DNA of 64,000 nucleotides from an uncultured Tenacibaculum sp. (GCA_947501615.1 CANMWK010000013.1:1-64000), one strand, 5' to 3'; positions 9,305-17,031 are shown, numbered from the stretch's first letter. Numbers and translations are program-made. Notes: a model not told the origin generated them from the letters alone.

Positions 9305-10187
9305 ACTTAAAAACTATCTCTTATTACATCTAATTGTATTTATTTGGGGATTTACTGCTATTTTAGGAAAGTTAATTTCCATTGAGGCTATTGCTTTGGT
9401 TTGGTTCAGAATGGTTATAGCTGTGGCATGTATTGGAGGCTATTTTTTGATTACAAATAAATCGTTCAAATTAACAAGACGTGCAGCAATAGAATTTTTG
9501 ATTACAGGAACGATAATCGCTATTCATTGGATTACATTTTTTAAAGCAATTAAAGTTTCTAATGTATCAGTAGCATTAGTAACTATGAGTACAGGAGCAT
9601 TTTTTGCATCATTAATTGAGCCCATTTTTTTTAAACGTCGAGTAAAACTATTAGAAATTATTCTAGGTTTATTAGTTATTTTCGGACTCTATATTATATT
9701 CAGTTTTGAAAGTAAATACAAACTAGGAATTGTATATGCATTAATTTCAGCCTTTCTTTCAGCTTTGTTTGCGGTGCTAAACGGACTTTTCGTAAAAAAA
9801 TATGAAGCAGATTCAATATCTTTTTATCAATTGTTATTTGGGGTAGCTATAGTAAGCATTTATCTATTGTTTTCAAGTAGTTTTACCACTAGTTTTTTTC
9901 AACTATTACCAAGCGATTGGTTGTATCTTTTTATTTTAGGTAGCATATGTACAGCTTATGCTTTTATAGCTTCTGTAAAAGTGATGAAATACTTGACACC
10001 ATATACAGTAATGCTTACAATTAATTTAGAACCTGTATATGCCATTATATTAGCATTACTCATATTTAAAGAGAAAGAACAAATGAATATTGAATTTTAT
10101 TATGGGGCGTTTATAGTACTTTTTGTGGTGTTGTTAAATGGTTTAGTTAAAAATTCTTCAAAAATTAAAAAGAAATTACAACGATAA
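9285..10187 (+). CDS. EamA/DMT family transporter
   Basis: 300 residues in ten hydrophobic segments with the internal duplication of EamA proteins ('WGFTAILGKL' in the first half, 'LGSICTAYAFIASVKVMKYLTPYTVMLTINLEPVYAIILALLIFKE' in the second; the Leu-Glu-Pro is the family signature). The start is ATG 9285, overlapping the permease gene by 20 bases. An in-frame ATG at 9237 would add residues that are only the shadow of the upstream gene. These carriers export metabolites or amino acids; the substrate is not deducible. It forms an operon with tgt and the LptF/G gene. Confidence 0.88.
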   Translation: MSSQENKLKNYLLLHLIVFIWGFTAILGKLISIEAIALVWFRMVIAVACIGGYFLITNKSFKLTRRAAIEFLITGTIIAIHWITFFKAIKVSNVSVALVTMSTGAFFASLIEPIFFKRRVKLLEIILGLLVIFGLYIIFSFESKYKLGIVYALISAFLSALFAVLNGLFVKKYEADSISFYQLLFGVAIVSIYLLFSSSFTTSFFQLLPSDWLYLFILGSICTAYAFIASVKVMKYLTPYTVMLTINLEPVYAIILALLIFKEKEQMNIEFYYGAFIVLFVVLLNGLVKNSSKIKKKLQR

Positions 10188-10237
10188 TTTATTATGTTTG
10201 CTTTTACAAACAGCAAATAAAAATCAAACTTTAGTAA

Positions 10238-11191
10238 ATGGAATACTTAGATTTTGAAATGCCAATTAAGGAACTGGAAGATCAATTGGCAAAATGTCAT
10301 GATATTGGTAAAGAAAGTGAGATAGATGTTACTGAGACATGTGGTAAGATTGAAAAAAAATTAGAAAAAGCTAAAAAAGATATTTATAAAAACCTAACTC
10401 CTTGGCAGAGAGTTCAATTGTCTCGTCACCCAAATAGACCTTATACTTTAGATTATATTAAAGCTATTTGTGGAGATACCTTTATGGAGCTTCACGGTGA
10501 TAGAAATGTTCGTGATGATAAGGCTATGATTGGTGGTTTAGGAAAAATAGGAGATCAGTCTTTTATGTTTATCGGACAACAAAAAGGATACAATACGAAA
10601 ACACGTCAGTATCGTAATTTTGGTATGGCAAATCCTGAAGGATATCGTAAAGCTTTACGTTTAATGAAAATGGCAGAAAAATTTGGTATCCCCGTGGTCA
10701 CATTATTAGATACTCCAGGTGCATACCCAGGTTTAGAGGCTGAAGAACGTGGACAAGGAGAAGCTATTGCAAGAAACATCTTTGAGATGACACGCTTAAA
10801 AACTCCAATTATTACAATAGTAATTGGTGAAGGTGCTTCAGGAGGAGCATTAGGTATTGGAGTAGGAGATCGTGTTTATATGATGGAAAATACATGGTAT
10901 ACTGTAATTTCTCCAGAATCGTGTTCATCTATATTATGGCGTAGTTGGGAATTTAAAGAGCAAGCAGCTGCAGCATTAAAATTAACAGGAGATGACATGA
11001 AAAAGTTAAAGCTTATTGATGGTATCATTACGGAACCTGTTGGAGGTGCACATGCAGACAGAGAAGGAGCTTTTTCTGTAGTAAAAGATCAAATATTAAA
11101 AGCCTTTGATGAACTAAAAGGTCTTGATGATACTACTCTTGTAGCTAAGCGTATGGAAAAATATGCAACTATGGGGGTCTATAAAGAATAG
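10238..11191 (+). CDS. accA: Acetyl-CoA carboxylase carboxyltransferase subunit alpha
   Basis: 317 residues, normal length. An N-terminal helical part 'YLDFEMPIKELEDQL' precedes the crotonase-fold carboxyltransferase with LSRHPNRPYTLDYI, GYNTKTRQYRNFGM, LDTPGAYPG and GEGASGGALGIGVGD. AccA with AccD transfers the carboxyl group from biotin to acetyl-CoA, giving malonyl-CoA for fatty-acid synthesis. No accD, accB or accC is in the window. A Rho-independent terminator follows directly. Confidence 0.97.
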   Translation: MEYLDFEMPIKELEDQLAKCHDIGKESEIDVTETCGKIEKKLEKAKKDIYKNLTPWQRVQLSRHPNRPYTLDYIKAICGDTFMELHGDRNVRDDKAMIGGLGKIGDQSFMFIGQQKGYNTKTRQYRNFGMANPEGYRKALRLMKMAEKFGIPVVTLLDTPGAYPGLEAEERGQGEAIARNIFEMTRLKTPIITIVIGEGASGGALGIGVGDRVYMMENTWYTVISPESCSSILWRSWEFKEQAAAALKLTGDDMKKLKLIDGIITEPVGGAHADREGAFSVVKDQILKAFDELKGLDDTTLVAKRMEKYATMGVYKE

Positions 11192-11210
11192 TTCACATAA
11201 AAAAATAGTT

Positions 11211-11238
11211 AAACTCGCTTATTAAGCGAGTTTTTTTT
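11211..11238 (+). terminator. Rho-independent terminator after accA
   Basis: Nine-pair stem AACTCGCTT / AAGCGAGTT around loop ATT, followed by eight T. Confidence 0.85.
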
Positions 11239-11248
11239 GTTGTAAATC

Positions 11249-11866
11249 ATGTTACAAAGAATAATTATACTACTGTTGTTTTGTTTTACACTTTTTGAAG
11301 CTATATATAGTCAAAATGGTAAAGCAACTATTCTCTTTAAAGACGGAACTTCAATTGAAGGTTATGGAGATATAGAGAAAGGAAAAATTAGATTTAGAAT
11401 AACTAAGGATGAAGAACCAGATATTTGGGATCATACTATTGTAAGTGGAATCATATTTGGTAAACTGGATGTATTTAAGGAGTTTGAATATGTTACTTAT
11501 CAAGTAGGAAGAAAACCTGAATTACTACGGGTAGTTAAAGATGGTGAAATACGGTTGTATGAACGACAAAAATGGAAAAAGAAAAGAAAAAAAAGAAGAA
11601 AAAGAAAAAGGAAAAAAGTAAGAAGTTTGGGTCCAGGTAATTTGTTTATGGTATCAGCTAACAGTGAAGAGATAAGTCGAAAGACGTATTACATAAAAAG
11701 AAAGGATGAGCCTAGGGCGCACGATTTTAATTTAAATATAAAAAACGCGCTCATTCTTTATTTTCAAAATTGTGATGTTATTCGAGATATATTGCTTACC
11801 AAGGAATATAAAAAACTAACTCAACCCCAAATAGTGGATTTGTACAATTTATTTTGTACAGATTAG
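11249..11866 (+). CDS. Exported protein of unknown function with a strongly basic segment
   Basis: 205 residues with a signal peptide (LLLFCFTLFEAIYSQ). Residues ~35-90 are a beta-rich 'ILFKDGTSIEGYGDIEKGKIRF' block. A run of about 20 almost purely Lys/Arg residues follows near 108-127, then a mixed C-terminal part containing a conserved-looking Cys ('YFQNCDVI') and a terminal 'YNLFCTD'. I recognise no named family. The basic segment could bind polyanions, but that is inference. It begins 10 bases after the accA terminator and is probably transcribed alone. Confidence 0.7.
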   Translation: MLQRIIILLLFCFTLFEAIYSQNGKATILFKDGTSIEGYGDIEKGKIRFRITKDEEPDIWDHTIVSGIIFGKLDVFKEFEYVTYQVGRKPELLRVVKDGEIRLYERQKWKKKRKKRRKRKRKKVRSLGPGNLFMVSANSEEISRKTYYIKRKDEPRAHDFNLNIKNALILYFQNCDVIRDILLTKEYKKLTQPQIVDLYNLFCTD

Positions 11867-11972
11867 ATTCATCGATTTTTGTTGTTTGAGTATTAGGGAT
11901 GGTAAAAATTTAGAGAACATTTGTGATGATATTTTAAAAACTATTTGATTTATAATATGTAATTGTATTTTT

Positions 11973-12560
11973 TTAATATATCCAACTATCTAATATTTTC
12001 TTTTGTTTCCATTTTCCTTTTTTTATTTCATATACGCTTATTAATCCACCACCACATAACGGACCGCAAATTTTTTCAAAACGAATTATTGCTAAATCAT
12101 AGTTCTCATTAAATAATGGCTTTGAGATAGATGAAAACCCATACTTGCATTTTAATCTGTCTAATTTATTCAAATAAGCAAATTCATTGTTATTAAATGA
12201 TTGTTTAAATTCTGTGTATTCTTCATTTTTGATAATGTTTATATCAGGAATCATCTCTTTTTCGATCAAAAAATTTTGAAATAAATCAATTTGAAATACT
12301 AGAAACGCTTTGTCTTTAATCCCTAATTCTTTTTCAATTTTTAATTTTAATTTATTGTCAAATGAATTCCATGACGGTTGTTCTAAAATACAATTAGAAC
12401 TGAGAAAACTTTTCTCTTGGTAAGATTTCTTTTCACTTTCTATTAATTGTTTAATAAACTCTTTCGTTACTTTTTTGTCGTAATCTTTATTAGTTAAAGT
12501 ATTTTGACATGAAAATGAAAATAGAAGAATATGGAGTAATATGTATGTTTTTTTAGTCAA
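11973..12560 (-). CDS. Small lipoprotein of unknown function
   Basis: 195 residues with a lipoprotein signal (HILLFSFSC, Cys at about 18). The body is highly charged, and the C-terminal part reads 'LAIIRFEKICGPLCGGGLISVYEIKKGKWKQKKILDSW', a pattern seen in small Bacteroidota lipoproteins where a GPLCGGG loop precedes a 'K.G.W' strand. No function can be assigned. It lies downstream of the heptamer repeat and the response regulator on the same strand, but about 140 bases away, so co-transcription is uncertain. Confidence 0.72.
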   Translation of the reverse strand: MTKKTYILLHILLFSFSCQNTLTNKDYDKKVTKEFIKQLIESEKKSYQEKSFLSSNCILEQPSWNSFDNKLKLKIEKELGIKDKAFLVFQIDLFQNFLIEKEMIPDINIIKNEEYTEFKQSFNNNEFAYLNKLDRLKCKYGFSSISKPLFNENYDLAIIRFEKICGPLCGGGLISVYEIKKGKWKQKKILDSWIY

Positions 12561-12614
12561 CTTATTAATGATTTTATTTCATAGGTCACTTTTTTGAAAA
12601 ATAAAAAATTACTT

Positions 12615-12698
12615 AGCCAACAGCCAACAGCCAACAGCCAACAGCCAACAGCCAACAGCCAACAGCCAACAGCCAACAGCCAATAGCCAACAGCCAAC
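12615..12698. repeat. Tandem array of the heptamer AGCCAAC, 12 units
   Basis: Twelve head-to-tail 7-bp units with one variant (unit 10, 12678-12684, ends in T). The array begins 54 bases upstream of the lipoprotein start codon and ends 2 bases before the stop codon of the response regulator (both genes on the minus strand). Heptamers are not multiples of 3, so the array is non-coding and free to vary in number. Confidence 0.97.
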
Positions 12699-12700
12699 AA

Positions 12701-13384
12701 CTAAATAAACCCCTTGTCTTTGGCTACATAAATTAATTCTCTATCATCGGTACTACTGATATTAAAAATCTTTTTAAGCTGTCTTTTACGCTTTTCTATC
12801 GCTCTTAGAGATAAATGTACTATATCTGGTAAATCTTTCATCATTGTACCAATAGAAAGTTGATACATAATCTTTCGATCTACATCATCTATAAAATATT
12901 CACTCGAAACCTCATTACGCATAATTTTGGTCACAGTTTTACTATAAAAAGGTGGATCAGTAAGTACCTCTTGTATGGCCTGTACCAATTGAGGAGGAGT
13001 AATATCATTCTTGACTAAAAAACCATCAGGATTAATATTTTTTAAAATACTATGAATTCTATAATTATCATTAAAAGTAGTTGAAACAATAATTCTAGTA
13101 TTGGGAAGTACTTCATTGATTCGAATCCCTAAATCTTCACCAGAAAGTATAGTTCCATCAGAAGAAGGGGGTAAGCGCATATCTAAAAAAACAATATCTA
13201 AAACATCAGTACTGTTCGAGTAATCAGTTAAAATTTTAAGAGCACTATCACAATCATTTGCCATTTCAATATGAAAAGAAACACCTTCTTTTTGGTGTTC
13301 AATAAAGGTAAAAGCACTTTTATAAGCTTCGGCAATTAACGGATGGTCATCTATAATTAGAGCAGTATAGTTTTTTGCTAACAT
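12701..13384 (-). CDS. LuxR/NarL-type DNA-binding response regulator
   Basis: 227 residues. The receiver domain (about 5-125) has the acidic pair IIDDHP, the phosphorylatable Asp in DIVFLDMRLP, a Thr in 'IIVSTTF' and a Lys in 'FLVKND'. The C-terminal ~65 residues form a divergent helix-turn-helix ('LSIGTMMKDLPDIVHLSLRAIEKRKRQLKKIF'). The gene begins 5 bases after the sensor kinase gene ends, so the two form one two-component system. Target genes are unknown. The heptamer array starts immediately after its stop codon. Confidence 0.92.
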   Translation of the reverse strand: MLAKNYTALIIDDHPLIAEAYKSAFTFIEHQKEGVSFHIEMANDCDSALKILTDYSNSTDVLDIVFLDMRLPPSSDGTILSGEDLGIRINEVLPNTRIIVSTTFNDNYRIHSILKNINPDGFLVKNDITPPQLVQAIQEVLTDPPFYSKTVTKIMRNEVSSEYFIDDVDRKIMYQLSIGTMMKDLPDIVHLSLRAIEKRKRQLKKIFNISSTDDRELIYVAKDKGFI

Positions 13385-13389
13385 ATGTA

Positions 13390-15363
13390 TTAGGTTACAG
13401 GTATTTTAATTTGCAAATGGGTTCCTTTATTAGGTTCAGAAACCAACGAAACGTTACCCTGTAGTTTTGCAATTCTTGAATTAATATTTTTAATTCCTAT
13501 CCCTTTCTTACTTTTCTTGGTATCGAAACCAATGCCATCATCTACAATTTGTATCTCTAATTTTTCATTTTCATTATGAAATGCTAAAGTAACATTTTTA
13601 GCCTTAGCATGCTTAATAATATTTTGTAAAGCTTCTTGTATAATTCGATATACATTGGCTTTAGTTACTTCACTAATAGCACTCCAAATAATAGTATCAT
13701 CATTCTTAAAATGAGTAGTAAATTCACCAATTGCACTTTTATCGGCTAATAATTGTTTAATAATAGCAGTAAAATTTATGTTAGCATCATTAAAATTATC
13801 ATTTAATTTATGAGAAACCTCACGAATTTCCTTCTCAATATCTTGCAATTCATCTAAATATGCCTGTTGTTTTTCTTGGGTGTCTGTATTCATTTGCATA
13901 CCCAAGAAACCAAGATTTACGCGAGTGCCAAAAAGTTTACCTAGAATTCCATCATGCAATTCCTCTGAAATTCGATTACGTTCTTTAACACGTTCTTCTT
14001 CTAATTTAGCCTGTTGTTGTAGTGTTAAGACATATACTTCTTCATTTGCTTTTTGTTGATCGGCTTCTAATTGTAATTTTTCATTACGTACTTTCTGAAC
14101 TCGTAAAAAGTAGAGTAACGTAGAAATTAAAATAATACTAATACTTCCTCCAATAATCCAAATTAATTGCTGACTTAAACGTTCTTTTTCTTCAATATGC
14201 TCATCAGTTTCAAATTCAATACGAGTAAACTTATTTTGGGTTTTACGTTCAACAGTAATTAGACTATCATTATATGCTATATAGCGATCTAAATATTTTT
14301 TTGAATTTTTAAGGTCTAGATTAGCAAGTTGTTTTAGAGTAGTTAGATAATCTCTCCCATTATTTAGTTCTTTAGCTAATGTATTAGCTGCTTTAGCATA
14401 TTGAATTGCTTTAATAGTGTCTTTTTTGAAAGAATAGAAATCTGAAATACGAATTTTACTAAGTGTAATTCCACTTTTATTTTTCAAACTATCCCAAACA
14501 TTTAAAGCATAAAAAAAATCTTGTTTTATATTTACAGTATCTTTCATTAACAGTTTACAATAAGCTCTGTTATCTAAAACTCTAGCTTTATGACTTTTAT
14601 CTATGTTTTGTTTTAAAGCTATATTATAATATTCTAATGCTCTTTTATATTCTTTTCTTTTTAAATATGCATTACCTATGTTATTTTCTAGACCAAAAGG
14701 TTTGATATCAATTTTTTTAAAATGATGTAAAGATTTTAAATAATATTTTAAGGCTTTGTCATATTCTTTAATGTCCAACTGTAGTTGACCAAGGTGACTG
14801 TAAGCTTTGCATAAATCTTTACTATTATTTAGTTCTTTATACATTTTAATGGCTTTTACTATCAGTACCTCACTGCCAGAATAATCCCTATATATACCTC
14901 TTATATTAGCCATACCAAATAAAATTTGTGAGGCTTCTTTTTTATTGTCCCCTTTTAAAAAGTAGTCGTAAGCTTTTTTAAAATGAAAATATGCTTTTTT
15001 ATTTATTTGTTTTCTAATATAGTAAGTCGCGTAATTCCAATGAGTATCACCTAGTGTGTAATTGTCATTTAACTGTTCAGCTATTTTAAGTGCTTGTTTA
15101 TTAATTATAAAAAAATTAGCAGAATCTTTTAAATTGTAATAGGCATATGCAATAGAACTTAGTTTGAGTGGTTTTTTAACATCATTATTTAAATAATAAT
15201 TATATGCTTTTTTTAATAGTCTTTTTTTAGTTTTAATATCCAATCTATCATTTTCAGATTGTTTTATCCAATTATTAATACTATCTAAACTATTTTGTTG
15301 AAAAGCAAAAGTTTCGAAATAAGAGAAATAAATTAATGTAAAAAATAAAAGATAATTTTTGAT
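13390..15363 (-). CDS. TPR-containing sensor histidine kinase (HisKA_3 type), non-canonical start
   Basis: Tetratricopeptide repeats fill the N-terminal half, a transmembrane helix (LIWIIGGSISIILISTLLYF) and a coiled coil follow, then a HisKA_3 dimerisation domain with the phospho-His in ISEELHDGILG and an HATPase with N box 'IIQEALQNIIKHAKAK' and G boxes DDGIGF and KGIGI. The only canonical start is TTG 15243, but the frame is open for 40 more codons and encodes a textbook signal peptide (KNYLLFFTLIYF...FAFQQ). The codon in the right place is ATC at 15363, just after a promoter box. I annotate from ATC 15363. The alternative is a 617-residue protein from TTG 15243 without a signal peptide. 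It pairs with the response regulator 5 bases downstream. Confidence 0.85.
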   Translation of the reverse strand: MKNYLLFFTLIYFSYFETFAFQQNSLDSINNWIKQSENDRLDIKTKKRLLKKAYNYYLNNDVKKPLKLSSIAYAYYNLKDSANFFIINKQALKIAEQLNDNYTLGDTHWNYATYYIRKQINKKAYFHFKKAYDYFLKGDNKKEASQILFGMANIRGIYRDYSGSEVLIVKAIKMYKELNNSKDLCKAYSHLGQLQLDIKEYDKALKYYLKSLHHFKKIDIKPFGLENNIGNAYLKRKEYKRALEYYNIALKQNIDKSHKARVLDNRAYCKLLMKDTVNIKQDFFYALNVWDSLKNKSGITLSKIRISDFYSFKKDTIKAIQYAKAANTLAKELNNGRDYLTTLKQLANLDLKNSKKYLDRYIAYNDSLITVERKTQNKFTRIEFETDEHIEEKERLSQQLIWIIGGSISIILISTLLYFLRVQKVRNEKLQLEADQQKANEEVYVLTLQQQAKLEEERVKERNRISEELHDGILGKLFGTRVNLGFLGMQMNTDTQEKQQAYLDELQDIEKEIREVSHKLNDNFNDANINFTAIIKQLLADKSAIGEFTTHFKNDDTIIWSAISEVTKANVYRIIQEALQNIIKHAKAKNVTLAFHNENEKLEIQIVDDGIGFDTKKSKKGIGIKNINSRIAKLQGNVSLVSEPNKGTHLQIKIPVT

Positions 15364-15384
15364 AACACTCGGTTTTAATTGTTA

Positions 15385-15392
15385 CAAAGCTA
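15385..15392 (-). promoter_or_regulatory. Bacteroidota -7 promoter box for the sensor kinase
   Basis: TAGCTTTG on the minus strand, 21 bases before the proposed ATC start at 15363 and directly after the U-tract of the upstream terminator. Confidence 0.5.
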
Positions 15393-15422
15393 AAAAAAAC
15401 CTCTAACACTTGGTCAGAGGTT
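15392..15422 (-). terminator. Rho-independent terminator of the small lipoprotein gene
   Basis: Stem AACCTCT / AGAGGTT with an 11-base loop, followed on the minus strand by eight T. It separates the lipoprotein from the kinase transcript. Confidence 0.75.
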
Positions 15423-15436
15423 ATATAAAATTCTAA

Positions 15437-15661
15437 TTAATTCCCTTTTCCGCCATCATTACCATTGTTTCCATCATTACCAGTATAACTATCTCCAGAT
15501 CCGTTTTTGGGATCTTGTATACCTTCAGTAAATTCGATACCATTGCCAATACTTTTAGCACTAGTTGGTGGTGGGTCGGTAATTAAGTTTTCTGTATTAT
15601 CTGTACAACTTATAGTACATAGCAAAATAACAATACATAGCAAAAATTTTAAATTTCTCAT
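15437..15661 (-). CDS. Small lipoprotein, 74 aa
   Basis: A lipoprotein signal (FLLCIVILLCTISC, Cys at 19) is followed by a short mature part of 55 residues rich in Asn, Gly and Asp ('GNDGNNGNDGGKGN' at the end). It has a proper ATG, lies upstream of the two-component system and has its own terminator. The function is unknown. Position beside a sensor kinase makes it a possible target or signal partner, which is only inference. Confidence 0.65.
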   Translation of the reverse strand: MRNLKFLLCIVILLCTISCTDNTENLITDPPPTSAKSIGNGIEFTEGIQDPKNGSGDSYTGNDGNNGNDGGKGN

Positions 15662-15723
15662 AATTTCAATTTTTAGTGTTTAACAATAGTTCTTAATGCC
15701 ATTTTTTGGCATACATAGCTGAT

Positions 15724-15936
15724 CAAATGTGTGTTACATTTGTTTTGCTTCGGAGAAACCGAGGCATAAATTTCCCATCCCGAGTATTTCAGGTAATTGG
15801 TTGCTGTAGAATAGAATTGACCGTAATATCAATCCATGAAGACTTAAAACTACCAAGGCCTATTGAGTTTAGGCTCCAGAAAATTCTACAGTTTTAGTAA
15901 ATAAGGAAGCGTTTTGCAATTTTTGTTAGTAACGCT
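15724..15936. other. Non-coding stretch with several inverted repeats (candidate structured RNA)
   Basis: No convincing gene is seen between 15662 and 16150. The stretch holds CAAATGT-5 nt-ACATTTG (15724-15742), a 7-bp stem GCTTCGG/CCGAGGC with loop AGAAA (15747-15765), a long-range pair CTGTAGAAT...ATTCTACAG that encloses a GCCTA/TAGGC hairpin (about 15803-15891), and AGCGTT...AACGCT (15908-15936). The density of complementary segments suggests a folded RNA or a decayed palindromic element. I do not recognise a known RNA family and cannot assign a strand. Confidence 0.35.
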
Positions 15937-16149
15937 AGCTGATTTTAAAATTAAATTACGTTGGTTATGCTGCATCCCCAACTAATTTTTAGCCAATGTT
16001 ACGTTTCAATGAGTAAACGTCCTTTTTCATTTAGAATTAGCAATACTATTTTTTTCATGTTTTTAACAATTTCTTATATATAAGATACAAAAATTTAATA
16101 ATGTTACCAAAAGTTTCGTTTTTTCATAGTTTCTCTATTTTCGAAAAAC

Positions 16150-16181
16150 TAAAAAAGGCATCCTTTTGTAAAAGATGCCTT
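16150..16181 (-). terminator. Rho-independent terminator of the 38-aa mini-ORF transcript
   Basis: Stem GGCATC/GATGCC around CTTTTGTAAAA, with a U-tract on the minus strand, 30 bases after the stop codon at 16209. Confidence 0.75.
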
Positions 16182-16208
16182 CTGGAATATATAAACGATA
16201 CTTGTTGT

Positions 16209-16325
16209 TTAATTAGGTATCACAATTTTTATATCACAAAAAACACCATTGCATGGTACACTTTTAAAATGAACACCCCTAATAGGTGAGTTTTTTAAAA
16301 TAACGTGCATGTGTAATGTTTTCAT
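16209..16325 (-). CDS. Mini-ORF, 38 aa, framed by its own promoter and terminator
   Basis: ATG at 16325, TAA at 16209-16211. The peptide starts MKTLHMHVILKNSPIRG and has two cysteines near its end (VPCNGVFCDIK). Upstream is a full Bacteroidota promoter (TTTG at 16402-16405, 19 bp, TATATTTG at 16375-16382). The predicted leader carries a GAGATA/TATCTC hairpin (16344-16360), and a terminator lies just downstream. I recognise no family. The unit could be a small protein gene or a regulatory RNA that happens to hold an ORF. Confidence 0.45.
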   Translation of the reverse strand: MKTLHMHVILKNSPIRGVHFKSVPCNGVFCDIKIVIPN

Positions 16326-16343
16326 TTTTTCTTTTCTAATGAT

Positions 16344-16360
16344 GAGATAATTACTATCTC
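16344..16360. promoter_or_regulatory. Inverted repeat in the leader of the 38-aa ORF
   Basis: Perfect GAGATA-5 nt-TATCTC between the promoter and the ATG. It may be an operator or an mRNA hairpin. Confidence 0.4.
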
Positions 16361-16374
16361 AAATAATTATGATA

Positions 16375-16405
16375 CAAATATACATGTTCTTTTGAGATCT
16401 GCAAA
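16375..16405 (-). promoter_or_regulatory. Complete Bacteroidota promoter (TTTG-N19-TATATTTG)
   Basis: Both boxes match the consensus exactly with 19-bp spacing, reading towards the 38-aa ORF. Confidence 0.7.
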
Positions 16406-16586
16406 TAAAAATAGCACTTAACTATTTGTTTTTTAAGGTTTTAAGTTGATTTTAAGCAAAGGGATTCCTGTCCGGATATTATCCAGATTTTGTAGCGGTA
16501 CTGCTGAATTAATACAACAGTTTTTTAGTGTTTAAAACTTCCAAAAGTTATTTTAACTATTAATAGTTCTCATATTACAATCTATT

Positions 16587-16623
16587 AAAAAAGGCGTCTG
16601 ATGTAATATCGGACGCCTTTTAT
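16587..16623 (-). terminator. Bidirectional-looking terminator after the 35-aa mini-ORF
   Basis: Stem AAAAGGCGTC / GACGCCTTTT with a 13-base loop, 36 bases past the stop codon at 16659. Flanking A and T tracts allow termination on either strand. Confidence 0.75.
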
Positions 16624-16658
16624 ATATCTAACTGTTAGTATTTCAATTTATAAATACT

Positions 16659-16766
16659 TCAGCATAATTTGTTGTTGTTCCGATCTTTATGGAATTGTTT
16701 TTCAATTCTCATTAACATATGTGAGTTCATTCCCCACAATTTAGTATGTAAAATTACTTTATTCAT
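16659..16766 (-). CDS. Mini-ORF, 35 aa, apparently leaderless
   Basis: ATG at 16766, TGA at 16659-16661. The peptide starts MNKVILHTKLWGMN, is rich in Met, His and Lys, and ends in NNNKLC. A TATATTTG box (16773-16780) ends 6 bases before the ATG, the same spacing as for tgt and idi, and a terminator follows. No family is recognised. The promoter-ORF-terminator arrangement parallels that of the 38-aa ORF 330 bases away. Confidence 0.45.
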   Translation of the reverse strand: MNKVILHTKLWGMNSHMLMRIEKQFHKDRNNNKLC

Positions 16767-16772
16767 CTACTA

Positions 16773-16780
16773 CAAATATA
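16773..16780 (-). promoter_or_regulatory. Bacteroidota -7 promoter box for the 35-aa ORF
   Basis: TATATTTG on the minus strand. TTTA lies 19 bp upstream, one base off the -33 consensus. Confidence 0.55.
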
Positions 16781-16812
16781 CGAAATTTAGTTTAAATGTT
16801 AAAAACTGTTAA

Positions 16813-16828
16813 AAAAAGCATGCTTTTT
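16813..16828. repeat. 16-bp perfect palindrome
   Basis: AAAAAGCATGCTTTTT, an uninterrupted palindrome just before the GC-rich hairpin. Confidence 0.6.
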
Positions 16829-16839
16829 ATGAAAAAGTG

Positions 16840-16872
16840 CGGGCGACCCACACCAAAAGTGTGGGTCGCCCG
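16840..16872. repeat. GC-rich 14-bp perfect hairpin, REP-like
   Basis: CGGGCGACCCACAC and its exact complement flank a CAAAA loop. The stem is more than 75% GC in a region that is about 30% GC. It resembles the dispersed palindromes of repetitive extragenic elements. No T-tract follows, so it is not a typical terminator. No RAYT transposase is in the window. Confidence 0.6.
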
Positions 16873-17031
16873 TACCGACCCTAAAAATATGTACTATATA
16901 TTTGTAAGTGTTAAAAGTCCTTATATATACAAGGTAACGGGTATAAAGCAATTGATTTATACCATAGTCGTTCGGGGGGAATTCTATGGAAAAAGTACTT
17001 AGCTAAAGATGCGGTAAAATTGTTTGAAACT

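Noticed and set aside
12615..12698. Heptamer array as a CRISPR array
   Set aside because: Units are 7 bp with no spacers and no cas genes are present.
15706..15897. Plus-strand open frame of 63 codons
   Set aside because: It lies in the hairpin-rich non-coding stretch, has no domain or promoter, and begins with low-quality codons.
16101..16289. Plus-strand open frame of 62 codons
   Set aside because: It overlaps the terminator and the better supported 38-aa ORF on the other strand.
16796..17002. Open frame of 68 codons over the GC-rich hairpin and downstream
   Set aside because: Its middle is encoded by the perfect hairpin and the rest has no recognisable domain; a competing frame in the same bases looks equally protein-like.
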